From positions 1-5,860 of the forward strand of contig JAEYYS010000356.1 of assembly GCA_023428335.1 (NCBI GenBank): 5,860 nt of DNA. Reading direction: 5' to 3'. This document shows positions 1-5,432 of the stretch, one piece after another. Position numbers and translations under genes: made by a program. The stretch comes from Verrucomicrobiota bacterium (GTDB lineage: Bacteria > Verrucomicrobiota > Verrucomicrobiia > Verrucomicrobiales > Verrucomicrobiaceae). Every line of letters starts with the position of its first letter. Positions within the stretch are counted from its first letter, which is position 1. The notes under the pieces are model-generated. The model saw only the letters and a list, made by a program, of their open reading frames with translations, made no database searches and was not told where the DNA came from.

Positions 1-682
1 TGACGCCGACCAGCAGCACGTAGTAGTAGCCGCGCTCCTGCGGGTTGAGTCGGTTGAACAGGAAGACCGCCCCGCGCGCAATCAACCAGCCGAGGGCCGG
101 ACCCGCGGTAAATTTCCACAGGAACAGGCCGGCGGTTTCCCAGCCGAGGCCCTCCCCGGACTTGAGCATCTCCACTGCCGCTGCGGTGAGCAGGATGGCC
201 ATGGGGTCGTTCGCGGCGCTTTCGACCTCCAGGGTGGCGGACAAACGCGGCGGCAGAGCCTGCCGGCGCAGGATCGAGAAGATGGCGGCGGCATCGGTCG
301 AGGACAGGATCACTGCCAGCAGCAGGGCAATTTCCAGCGGCCAGCCAAGCACGTGACGCAGGCAGACATAGCTGACCAGCGAGGTGAGAATGACCCCCCA
401 GGTGGCGAGCCCGCCCGCCGCCAGGGCCACCTGCCGCACGGCCACCTGCTTGGTGGAAAAGCCACCCTGAAACAGAATGAAGACCAAGGCGAGGTTGGCG
501 ATCTGGTTGGTGAGGGCCGCATCCTCAAAGTACCAGACATTGAGCACGTCGCTGCCAAACAGAATGCCGGTGCCCAGCGCCACCAAAATCACCGGCACGC
601 TGAAGCGATCCAGCCAGACTGCCGCGATGACGATCAGGATCAGCAGGGAGGGGGCGATGAGGTAGGTGTAGGAGAGATCCAT
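1..682 (-). CDS. CPA1-family cation/proton antiporter, NhaP2/CvrA-like (N-terminal 227 residues; 3' end lies outside the window)
   Basis: Integral inner-membrane antiporter exchanging K+ or Na+ for H+. Reading the reverse strand from the ATG at 682-680 gives an open frame to the window edge, with an in-frame TAG at 697-695 just upstream, so this start is fixed. Hydrophobic helices follow one another from residue 8 onward. Recognition rests on SSTDAAAIFSILR (127-139) and ESAANDPMAI (154-163), which match the conserved transport core of CPA1 exchangers; N158-D159 is the ion-binding Asn-Asp pair. Most relatives I recall have Gly at the position of A156. NhaP2/CvrA proteins normally run past 500 residues and add a cytoplasmic TrkA_C-type regulatory domain, which cannot be seen here. 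No Shine-Dalgarno is visible. The gene lies 3' of the tRNA-Leu on the same strand, after a long non-coding leader. Antiporter family is well supported; the choice between K+ and Na+ is inference. Confidence 0.9.
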   Translation of the reverse strand, partial: MDLSYTYLIAPSLLILIVIAAVWLDRFSVPVILVALGTGILFGSDVLNVWYFEDAALTNQIANLALVFILFQGGFSTKQVAVRQVALAAGGLATWGVILTSLVSYVCLRHVLGWPLEIALLLAVILSSTDAAAIFSILRRQALPPRLSATLEVESAANDPMAILLTAAAVEMLKSGEGLGWETAGLFLWKFTAGPALGWLIARGAVFLFNRLNPQERGYYYVLLVGV

Positions 683-754
683 GGTCGTTGGAAACTACGG
701 CAGGGCCGTTTATCCAACAGCATCCGGCTGGGAATCCAACCGCGAATTCTCCGA

Positions 755-777
755 CCCTGGCGTTTTCGCCGGAAGGG
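755..777. repeat. Hairpin upstream of the antiporter gene
   Basis: CCCT-GGCG (755-762), a TTTT loop (763-766), then CGCC (767-770) and AGGG (774-777). This gives an 8-bp stem interrupted by a 3-base bulge (771-773). No T-tract follows on either strand, so it is not a standard intrinsic terminator. On the minus strand it would lie in the leader of the antiporter transcript, if transcription starts upstream. Confidence 0.55.
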
Positions 778-783
778 CACACG

Positions 784-803
784 GCGCGCTCCGGAGAGCG
801 CGC
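784..803. repeat. Perfect 8-bp GC-rich hairpin
   Basis: GCGCGCTC at 784-791, a 4-base loop (792-795) and GAGCGCGC at 796-803 form a perfect inverted repeat. It is separated from the 755-777 hairpin by only six bases. There is no T-tract on either side. It may be part of a structured leader, an operator-type palindrome or a short repetitive extragenic element. Confidence 0.65.
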
Positions 804-934
804 ATGGCTTCAGCCTGCTCGCTCAGGGTCGAACGCGTGGCCACCACCAAAGAGGCGGGTGGTCTTCGACACACACGCGCTCCGTCGTGGCGGGGTGAAA
901 TTCCGTTTCCACTCATGACTTCCTTGAGTCAGGG

Positions 935-948
935 CTCCCCGAAGGGAG
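935..948 (-). terminator. Small UUCG-loop hairpin immediately 3' of the tRNA
   Basis: Read on the minus strand, CTCCC, TTCG and GGGAG form a 5-bp stem closed by a C(UUCG)G tetraloop, a very stable RNA fold. It starts the base after the encoded CCA of the tRNA. It could stop transcription or block 3' exonucleases during tRNA maturation. The bases after it carry no run of T, so a Rho-independent terminator is only partly supported. Confidence 0.4.
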
Positions 949-1033
949 TGGTGCTCGGGAAGGGACTCGAACCCTTAAGCCTTGCGGCACAAGATCCTTA
1001 GTCTTGCGCGTATACCAATTCCGCCACCCGAGC
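949..1033 (-). tRNA. tRNA-Leu, anticodon AAG, CCA encoded
   Basis: An 85-nt class II tRNA folds from the minus strand. The acceptor GCTCGGG (1033-1027) pairs with CCCGAGC (959-953), followed by discriminator A (952) and encoded CCA (951-949). The D arm has GCG/CGC around an AATTGG-containing loop. The anticodon stem CAAGA/TCTTG encloses the 7-base loop CTAAGGA, which places A-A-G at positions 34-36. A long variable arm with stem GCC/GGC and loop GCAA marks the leucine/serine class. The T arm AAGGG-TTCGAGT-CCCTT is perfect. The AAG anticodon assigns leucine (CUU codon). Bacteria usually read CUU/CUC with a GAG anticodon, so A34 is unusual. The gene sits 56 bases after the TraB-family gene on the same strand. 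Confidence 0.95.
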
Positions 1034-1041
1034 GAGGGTTG

Positions 1042-1069
1042 AAAACGGGCCGCAACAATAGCACGGCCC
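1042..1069 (-). terminator. Probable intrinsic terminator of the TraB/hydrolase transcription unit
   Basis: On the minus strand, 20 bases after the TraB-family stop codon, GGGCCG (1069-1064) and CGGCCC (1052-1047) form a 6-bp all-GC stem. One G·U wobble is possible at each end. The stem is followed at once by G and TTTT (1045-1042). The 11-base loop is AT-richer. Stem plus short T-run fits a Rho-independent terminator ending just before the tRNA 5' end (1033). Confidence 0.5.
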
Positions 1070-1081
1070 ATCGAGATGCAA
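1055..1081 (-). promoter_or_regulatory. Candidate tRNA-Leu promoter
   Basis: Minus-strand TATTGT (1060-1055) is a 4/6 match to a -10 box and would start transcription about 15 bases before the mature tRNA 5' end. It is followed by a GC-rich discriminator (TGCGGCC), as is common for stringently controlled stable-RNA promoters. TTGCAT (1081-1076) is a weak -35 candidate, with a spacer of only 15 bases. The -10 candidate lies in the loop of the terminator hairpin, so the two calls overlap. The alternative is that the tRNA is processed from operon read-through. Confidence 0.3.
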
Positions 1082-1089
1082 GGGATGTT

Positions 1090-1947
1090 TTAACTTTTTC
1101 GCACCGGCAGATCCCAGGCCTTGAGGTAGTCGATCCTTTCGCGACGAAAACCCAGTGCCAGCAGGCGCGTCTCGAGGTCGGGCAGGTGGGCGGCACCGTA
1201 GAAGATCGCCAATTTGCGGCGGCCGTTTTTGACCTCGCGCGCCATGACTTCGAGGGCGTGACGGTTGCGCTCGCCAACCAGAGTGGTGCCACCGCCCGCC
1301 TCAACACCCGCCAGAATGGGTTCGAGGCTGTCGAACTCGCGGCCGATCAGCCGCTTCATCTCGGTGGCGCTGTCGCCACTGAAGAGGATGCGCAGCAGCG
1401 CTGCCAAACCCGGCTGCGGACGGTCGCCAGCGACTGCCTTCTGCGCCTGCAGCGCCTTGAACCAGAGTCCGAGAAAACTCTCCTGGCGCTTCTCCTGTGA
1501 CGCGAAGAACGCCTCGGTGGTGAGGTCCGCATGCAGGAAGTTGGCGGCGCCATAATCGATGCAGTCCAACTGGCCTTCGAGTTCCAGGCTGCGGCGCAGG
1601 GTTTCCTGCAGGCGCCCCAGCCAGGCGAGCCGCTCATCGGCGGCCCCCGCACGCAGTTCCTGCTTGCCGGGATGCGGCCCGCCAATGAGCTCGTACAAGA
1701 CAGCCTCGTAGGCGGTGAAGCGACGGTTCAATTCGTCGAAGTAGGCGCGGTCGGCCACATGCACGGCACCGACCAGATCGACTTGCACGCCGTCGTCGCG
1801 CTGGTAGCGCACGAGCGCGGTCTGCAGGGAATCCCCCGACTCGGCCTCGACGAAGCGGATGAAGTCGGTGGGCTCAGCCGTGGGCGGTCCGTCCGCCGCC
1901 GACGCTCCGGCCAGCAGCAGGACGAAGGCGAGGGCGGGCCGGTGCAT
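1090..1947 (-). CDS. Secreted TraB/TIKI-like family protein (putative metal-dependent hydrolase)
   Basis: 285 residues. Residues 1-18 form a signal peptide with likely cleavage after ASA, so the protein should act in the periplasm or outside the cell. The TraB/TIKI fold is recognised from paired GxxH motifs, GAVH (60-63, H63) and GAAH (251-254, H254), a conserved Glu in LYE (E86) and an Arg in GERN (R227). These are the residues linked to metal binding and catalysis in TIKI-type proteases. The segment DYGAANFLHADLT (131-143) resembles a block I associate with the bacterial branch of the family. All key positions are present, so an active enzyme is plausible, but its substrate is unknown. The ATG lies 4 bases after the stop of the hydrolase gene, which implies co-transcription. 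No Shine-Dalgarno precedes it, so translational coupling is likely. Family call fairly sure; protease activity is inference. Confidence 0.82.
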   Translation of the reverse strand: MHRPALAFVLLLAGASAADGPPTAEPTDFIRFVEAESGDSLQTALVRYQRDDGVQVDLVGAVHVADRAYFDELNRRFTAYEAVLYELIGGPHPGKQELRAGAADERLAWLGRLQETLRRSLELEGQLDCIDYGAANFLHADLTTEAFFASQEKRQESFLGLWFKALQAQKAVAGDRPQPGLAALLRILFSGDSATEMKRLIGREFDSLEPILAGVEAGGGTTLVGERNRHALEVMAREVKNGRRKLAIFYGAAHLPDLETRLLALGFRRERIDYLKAWDLPVRKS

Positions 1948-1951
1948 GGGG

Positions 1952-2719
1952 TCAGCGACGGAAGATCTGCGCGAAGAAGGCCTTCAGTTCCTCCCACGAG
2001 GCCTTGTCGGCGGATTCGAGGTAGGCGGCGCCCTTCGAGGGGTCGTTGCCGGCGGCCTTCTGGGTGAAGGCGTGCACGGCGCCGGGGTATTGGACGAGTT
2101 TGTAGTCGACGCCGGCGTCCTTCATCTCCTTTTCGAAGGCGGCGAGGTCGGCGGGCGCGACGAAGGGATCGTCGGCGCCATGCAGGGCGAGCACGCGGCA
2201 GCGGATGTTGCGGCCGTCCTGCGGTTTGGGGGAATCCAGGCTGCCGTGGAAACTGACGGCGCCCTTGAGCGGCGCACCGGCACGCGCGAGTTCGACCGCG
2301 GCCAGACCGCCGAAGCAGTAGCCGATGCAGGCGACCCGGGCGTCATCGGTGCGGCTATCGGCCAGCAGCACCTTCAGGCCCGCCTGCAGACGCGCGCGCA
2401 GCAGGTCGCGATCCTTCTTGTACTTGCCCGCCTCCTGGCCGGCTGCCGGCGGCTTCGGGCGCACCCCCTTGCCGTAGACATCCGCCACCAGCACGTTGTA
2501 ACCGAGGGCGGCGAGTTCGCGGGCGCGCTCCTTTTCATGGTCGCTGATGCCGGTCCACTGGTGGACGATGAGCACGGCGGGGCGACGGCTGTCGTTGGCG
2601 TCGTCAAAGGCCTGCCAGCCCTCACAGAGGACTTCACCGGCCTGGTATTCGACCGGACGTTCGACGATGCCGGCGGTGGCGGACAGGGCAAACAGGCAGG
2701 GCAGAAGGAAGCGCATCAT
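1952..2719 (-). CDS. Secreted dienelactone hydrolase family protein (alpha/beta hydrolase)
   Basis: 255 residues with a short signal peptide (about residues 1-17, cleavage near ATAG). The mature part is a complete dienelactone-hydrolase-type alpha/beta hydrolase. VLIVHQWTGISDHEK (49-63) begins the core. The nucleophile is C135 in GYCFGG (133-138), which is the cysteine elbow of the family rather than a serine. The acid is probably D184 in HGADDPF (180-186), and the base is H216 in VHAFT (215-219). The classical enzyme opens dienelactone rings in chloroaromatic breakdown. Exported relatives have diverse and mostly unknown ester or lactone substrates, so ClcD-type function should not be assumed. 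Two ATG codons stand in tandem (2719 and 2716). A weak AGGT lies about 9-12 bases upstream, the nearest thing to a ribosome site in this group. The TraB-like gene follows after 4 bases; the unrecognised exported protein lies 57 bases upstream. Confidence 0.9.
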   Translation of the reverse strand: MMRFLLPCLFALSATAGIVERPVEYQAGEVLCEGWQAFDDANDSRRPAVLIVHQWTGISDHEKERARELAALGYNVLVADVYGKGVRPKPPAAGQEAGKYKKDRDLLRARLQAGLKVLLADSRTDDARVACIGYCFGGLAAVELARAGAPLKGAVSFHGSLDSPKPQDGRNIRCRVLALHGADDPFVAPADLAAFEKEMKDAGVDYKLVQYPGAVHAFTQKAAGNDPSKGAAYLESADKASWEELKAFFAQIFRR

Positions 2720-2776
2720 GGGTCAACCTAGCCCGGCTTGGCCGGTGCGCAAGACAGGGCTGCCGCGAACAGGGGC

Positions 2777-3508
2777 TCAAAAGGGGGTGAGGCTGCCCAT
2801 GTCGATCAGGGTGAATCCCTTTTTGTTCTGCAGTTCGTCCTCGACCACACTCATGGCATTGCCGAGTGAGCCGCCGAGGGCGTTGGCACGGTCGCTGAGC
2901 TTGACGTCGAACCGGAGAGTGCTCTTCGCGCTGGTGTGCTCGGCGAAGCGACCGTCCAGGTAGTCCATGTCCAGCGGCGCGAACTCGCTGGAGTAGCGCA
3001 TGTGCAGGTGCAGCCCCTTGAGGCTGGGCGCCGCGTCGATCTTGAACCCCGCCTCGCGCAGTGGGATCTGTGAACGGTTGCCGGTGAGCATGCCGGTCTT
3101 TGAATTGAAGACATCCTTGGTGTCGCCCAGATCCGCGAGGTCTTCGGACCATTTCGCATTGAACATGCGATGCAGTTCCAGCGCCTTGCCGCGTCCGGCG
3201 ATGTTGGGGAAAAGCACAGGGCCGCCCTTGGCGAAGTCGCCGCTGTAGCGATGAAACTGCTTGTTGCGCTGATCGAGGATGTACAGCGCGTAGCTAGGAT
3301 TGCCCAGAGTCGAGATGATGGCGATCATCATCTGCGTCTGCGACCACTTGCGCAGCAGGGTCTCGCCGCTGCCGGTGTAATAATAGAAGCCGTCGGTCTT
3401 GTTCACCGTGCTGCCGCGGTAAACCGCATGTTCGGCATGAAGCGGGGCGGCGCAGGCGAACATCAGGCCGGAGGCGACGGAGACATTGCGGAGGAACAGG
3501 CTTTTCAT
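2777..3508 (-). CDS. Exported protein of unrecognised family
   Basis: 243 residues; I do not recognise the family. Residues 1-25 are a good signal peptide (K2, R7, a hydrophobic stretch, cleavage after PLHA). The only cysteine, C19, lies inside the signal and in a poor lipobox (MFAC), so a lipoprotein is unlikely. The mature protein has no further membrane span. It is rich in Tyr near the start (FYYYTGSG, 41-48), then SYALYILDQ (72-80) and FHRYSGDF (85-92). A later block contains LHLHMRYSSEFAPLDMDYLDG (split as 166-175 and 176-186), followed by a strand-like segment STLRFDVKLSD (196-206). The alternating hydrophobic pattern suggests a beta-rich fold. It is first of three same-strand genes ahead of the secreted hydrolase and TraB protein, so a shared envelope role is possible. 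The ATG at 3508 has no Shine-Dalgarno. Real-gene status is supported by the signal peptide and genomic fit. Confidence 0.82.
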   Translation of the reverse strand: MKSLFLRNVSVASGLMFACAAPLHAEHAVYRGSTVNKTDGFYYYTGSGETLLRKWSQTQMMIAIISTLGNPSYALYILDQRNKQFHRYSGDFAKGGPVLFPNIAGRGKALELHRMFNAKWSEDLADLGDTKDVFNSKTGMLTGNRSQIPLREAGFKIDAAPSLKGLHLHMRYSSEFAPLDMDYLDGRFAEHTSAKSTLRFDVKLSDRANALGGSLGNAMSVVEDELQNKKGFTLIDMGSLTPF

Positions 3509-3557
3509 GAGGTTTGCCGGCTGCGGCAGCCAGGGCCCTCTGGGCTCTTTGGCGCCA

Positions 3558-3589
3558 ATTTCGAGGAATAACCTATTTTAACTCGAAAT
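3558..3589 (-). promoter_or_regulatory. Candidate promoter/operator dyad upstream of the exported-protein gene
   Basis: ATTTCGAG (3558-3565) and CTCGAAAT (3582-3589) form a perfect 8-bp inverted repeat around a 16-base AT-rich centre in an otherwise GC-rich region. On the minus strand the centre contains TAAAAT (3580-3575), a 5/6 match to a -10 box, about 67 bases before the ATG at 3508. At the expected -35 position (GGTGTC, 3603-3598) the match is poor, so an activator may be needed. The dyad around the -10 would suit a repressor or activator site. Confidence 0.4.
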
Positions 3590-3622
3590 GGGTGGGCGAC
3601 ACCAGCAAAAAGCGCTGGAGGG

Positions 3623-4507
3623 TCATGGGCTCTTCAGGACCAAATCCGCATCGTAACGATGTCGATTGGCCGCCCACCAGGTCGCCGCGGCGGCGGCGCT
3701 GGTGAATTCCTGGTCGAACAGGAAGTCCAGCGCCAGGCGGGTTTCCTCGCGCACCTCCGGCAGTGGGGCGGCGAGGCCGGTGAACAGCGACGGCAAAGAG
3801 GTGGGCGCGGCCTCGACCAGCAACTCGCCGACGGCGCGCAATGCGACATCGGCATGGCGGCCCTGCAGCGCAGCGGCGCGCAGGCGCGATTGCACGGCAT
3901 CCGATTGCTCGGTCACCGCCTCCAGAGTCGACAGGCGGACGACAGCACTGCTGTCGCCCAGCGCTGGCAGAGCAAAGTCAGCGAAACCCGAGCCGACCCG
4001 TGCCGCTGCCAGCACCGCTGCGGCACGCAAGTTTTCCTCCGGCGCTCGGCGCGCCAGTTCCAGAGCGGACAGGATGGCGGGATCGAGGTTGCCGGCGAGC
4101 AGGTCGATCGCCCGCAGTCGCGCGGCCTCGCCCCAGCCCGGCGCCGACAGGGCGGTGCGCACCAGTTCGATCAATTCCACCGAGTAGCATTCGGCCTCGA
4201 GTCGATCGAGCACGGCCAGGCGCGCGGCGTCATCGGTCGCCTGCCAGAGTTGCTCGGTCAGGGGTTGCCGGACCGACTCCGCCGCAGCGTCGAGGCGGCG
4301 AAACTCGCGACTCTGATCCGGCAGGGCAGGGAAGGCGACCTCGAACTCGGGCGGAGTTGGCTGGACCACCTCCCGGGGCACTGTCTCTTGAGTCAGCGTC
4401 AGGGCAGCGCCACTGCCGCCGGTTGGCCGTTGCAGCCAAGCGATGGCCAAGCCACCGACCAAGGCGCCGCCAGCACTCGCCAGCAGAAGGCGCAGGGACG
4501 TTCGCAT
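3623..4507 (-). CDS. Membrane-anchored HEAT-repeat-like protein
   Basis: 294 residues. Residues 5-25 (LRLLLASAGG...AIAWLQ) form one N-terminal transmembrane anchor, followed by a Gly/Pro/Thr-rich linker (about 27-65). From about residue 90 to 265 the protein is a series of amphipathic helix pairs rich in Ala and Leu: AARLRAIDLLAGNLDPAILS (128-147), NLRAAAVLAAARVGSG (159-174), SSAVVRLSTLEAVTEQSDA (186-204), ADVALRAVGELLVEAAP (219-235) and PEVREETRLALDFLFDQ (250-266). This pattern fits HEAT/armadillo-like repeats, which serve as protein-binding scaffolds. The tail TWWAANRHRYDADL (276-289) resembles the Trp-rich end common in such proteins. No catalytic motif is seen. I chose the ATG at 4507 because it gives a proper membrane anchor; the frame stays open a further 259 codons upstream, but only as antisense of the deacetylase. 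It is divergent from the deacetylase, with 72 bases between the starts. No Shine-Dalgarno. Binding partner unknown. Confidence 0.78.
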   Translation of the reverse strand: MRTSLRLLLASAGGALVGGLAIAWLQRPTGGSGAALTLTQETVPREVVQPTPPEFEVAFPALPDQSREFRRLDAAAESVRQPLTEQLWQATDDAARLAVLDRLEAECYSVELIELVRTALSAPGWGEAARLRAIDLLAGNLDPAILSALELARRAPEENLRAAAVLAAARVGSGFADFALPALGDSSAVVRLSTLEAVTEQSDAVQSRLRAAALQGRHADVALRAVGELLVEAAPTSLPSLFTGLAAPLPEVREETRLALDFLFDQEFTSAAAAATWWAANRHRYDADLVLKSP

Positions 4508-4510
4508 GCG

Positions 4511-4530
4511 AGGATTGTCCAGGATTGCCC
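4511..4530. repeat. Tandem 10-bp repeat in the divergent promoter region
   Basis: AGGATTGTCC (4511-4520) is followed directly by AGGATTGCCC (4521-4530), identical at 9 of 10 positions. The copies lie one helical turn apart, 4-23 bases from the start codon of the HEAT-like gene, in the only intergenic space between the two divergent genes. It could be a two-site operator or a chance duplication in the 5' leader. Confidence 0.5.
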
Positions 4531-4579
4531 CGCGCAGGGCAAGACCAAACCGCCGGTTGCATCTGCCGTCGCCCGTTAG

Positions 4580-5404
4580 ATGCTGCGGCCCATGCCGCCG
4601 CCCGAACCTGCCGACTGTCGCCGTCGCAACCGCTTGCGCCTGCTGCTTTGGGGGCTGCCGGCGCTGGTCGTGGCGGGTCTGGTACTCGCCGGTGCGCCAC
4701 AGGTGGCAGCCGGTTGGTTTGTGGCGGTCGGTCTCGTCTTCACCCTTGGCACGCTGCGACCTGCCTCGCGCCTGTTCGGTCCGCACCAGAGCAAACTGCC
4801 TGCCACCCAAGCGGCGCGGGGCGAGGTCTGGCTCACCTTCGACGATGGCCCGGATCCCGTGACGACGCCCATCCTGCTCGCATGCCTCGCCCGCCACGGG
4901 GTGCGAGCCGGCTTTTTTCTCATTGGCGAGAAAGCCCGTCGCCACCCCGATCTCGTGCGCGCCATTGCCGCCGGCGGTCATCTCATCGGCAACCACAGCC
5001 AAAGCCATCCCGCGGGTCGCTTCTGGAGCCTGCTGCCCGTGGCCATGTGGCGCGAAGTCGCTGGTTGCCAGCAAACCCTGACCGAGATCCTCGGCTCGCC
5101 TCCGACCCTGTTTCGTCCACCGGTCGGTCACCACAACCCCTTTGTCGCCGCGCCACTGCAGGCCCTCGGTCTGACGATGGTGCTGTGGAACTGCCGCGGC
5201 TTCGATGCCGTCCTGCGTGATCCGGTCGCCGTGCGGCGTCGCCTGGAAGCCGGCCTGAAGCCCGGAGCCATCGTGCTGCTGCACGAGGGGAGAGCCGACG
5301 CGGGAGAGCTGCTCGAAGGCGTTCTAGAGAGTCTTGGCGACCGAAATTTACGGGCGGCATTACCTGATTTCGTATTGTCTAGAAATTATGGTAAATGTAA
5401 TTAA
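4580..5404 (+). CDS. Membrane-anchored polysaccharide deacetylase (NodB homology domain, CE4 family)
   Basis: 274 residues. After a basic N-terminus (CRRRNRLR), two hydrophobic segments (about 20-38 and 42-58) anchor the protein, leaving the catalytic domain probably outside the inner membrane. All five NodB motifs are visible. TFDDG (86-90) holds the catalytic base D88 and metal ligand D89. HSQSH (139-143) supplies metal ligands H139 and H143. RPPVG (179-183) follows, then W203/R206/D209 in the motif 4 region, and IVLLH (231-235) ending in H235. The family removes N- or O-acetyl groups from chitin-like glycans, peptidoglycan or exopolysaccharide; the substrate here cannot be named. An in-frame TAG (4577-4579) touches the ATG at 4580; the ATG at 4592 is an alternative start. 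No Shine-Dalgarno. Oddly, the last ~20 codons use TTA, AGA, AAT, TAT and TGT, unlike the rest of the gene, and the sequence turns AT-rich there. Confidence 0.93.
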   Translation: MLRPMPPPEPADCRRRNRLRLLLWGLPALVVAGLVLAGAPQVAAGWFVAVGLVFTLGTLRPASRLFGPHQSKLPATQAARGEVWLTFDDGPDPVTTPILLACLARHGVRAGFFLIGEKARRHPDLVRAIAAGGHLIGNHSQSHPAGRFWSLLPVAMWREVAGCQQTLTEILGSPPTLFRPPVGHHNPFVAAPLQALGLTMVLWNCRGFDAVLRDPVAVRRRLEAGLKPGAIVLLHEGRADAGELLEGVLESLGDRNLRAALPDFVLSRNYGKCN

Positions 5405-5413
5405 GATAATGAA

Positions 5414-5432
5414 AACACCGAATTATCGTGTT
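5414..5432 (+). terminator. Weak hairpin after the deacetylase gene
   Basis: AACA-C-CGA (5414-5421, one bulged C), loop ATTA (5422-5425) and TCG-TGTT (5426-5432) make a 7-bp stem starting nine bases after the stop codon. It sits where a terminator would be expected. The stem is AT-rich and the bases that follow are not a T-run, so termination is uncertain. Confidence 0.25.

Larger units (their letters stand above)
683..948. other. Non-coding interval between the tRNA and the antiporter gene
   Basis: No convincing gene lies here. Open frames crossing it on the plus strand run into the tRNA or are antisense, and none resembles a protein family I know. The interval holds several inverted repeats: 755-777, 784-803, a weaker one at 843-848 with 858-863 (ACCACC/GGTGGT), and a short hairpin next to the tRNA end. 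Any antiporter promoter and leader must sit here. GTTGGAT occurs twice on the minus strand about 50 and 25 bases before the start codon, but no good -35/-10 pair is visible. I recognise no riboswitch class. Confidence 0.6.

Noticed and set aside
353..1001. Several plus-strand frames across the antiporter start and the non-coding interval
   Set aside because: They are antisense to a recognised transporter or run into the tRNA gene, and none resembles a protein family.
949..1033. tRNA-Leu as the attachment site of an integrated element
   Set aside because: I found no second copy of the tRNA 3' end in the window and no integrase gene beside it.
1859..2731. A 290-codon plus-strand frame
   Set aside because: It is antisense to the dienelactone hydrolase, which has a full Cys-Asp-His triad and signal peptide. 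The Gly/Val/Ala-rich sequence has no motif.
3602..3618. CCAGC/GCTGG hairpin just after the HEAT-like gene as its terminator
   Set aside because: The stem is 5 bp and the T-run lies in the loop rather than after the stem, so it does not fit an intrinsic terminator.
3659..4579. A 306-codon plus-strand frame that ends one codon before the deacetylase ATG, in the same frame
   Set aside because: A read-through fusion was considered, but it is antisense to the HEAT-like gene, Gln/Arg-rich and lacks any motif. The TAG just before the ATG is simply the boundary.
3841..5220. A 459-codon plus-strand frame, Arg/Pro/Ala-rich
   Set aside because: It overlaps two better-supported genes and shows only the low-complexity composition of a shadow frame.
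3623..5284. A 553-codon minus-strand open frame covering both the HEAT-like gene and the deacetylase region
   Set aside because: The first 259 codons are exact antisense of the deacetylase, whose five NodB motifs are intact. They have a composition (Gln/Arg/Gly/His-rich) typical of antisense frames in GC-rich DNA. The membrane anchor starts at the ATG at 4507.
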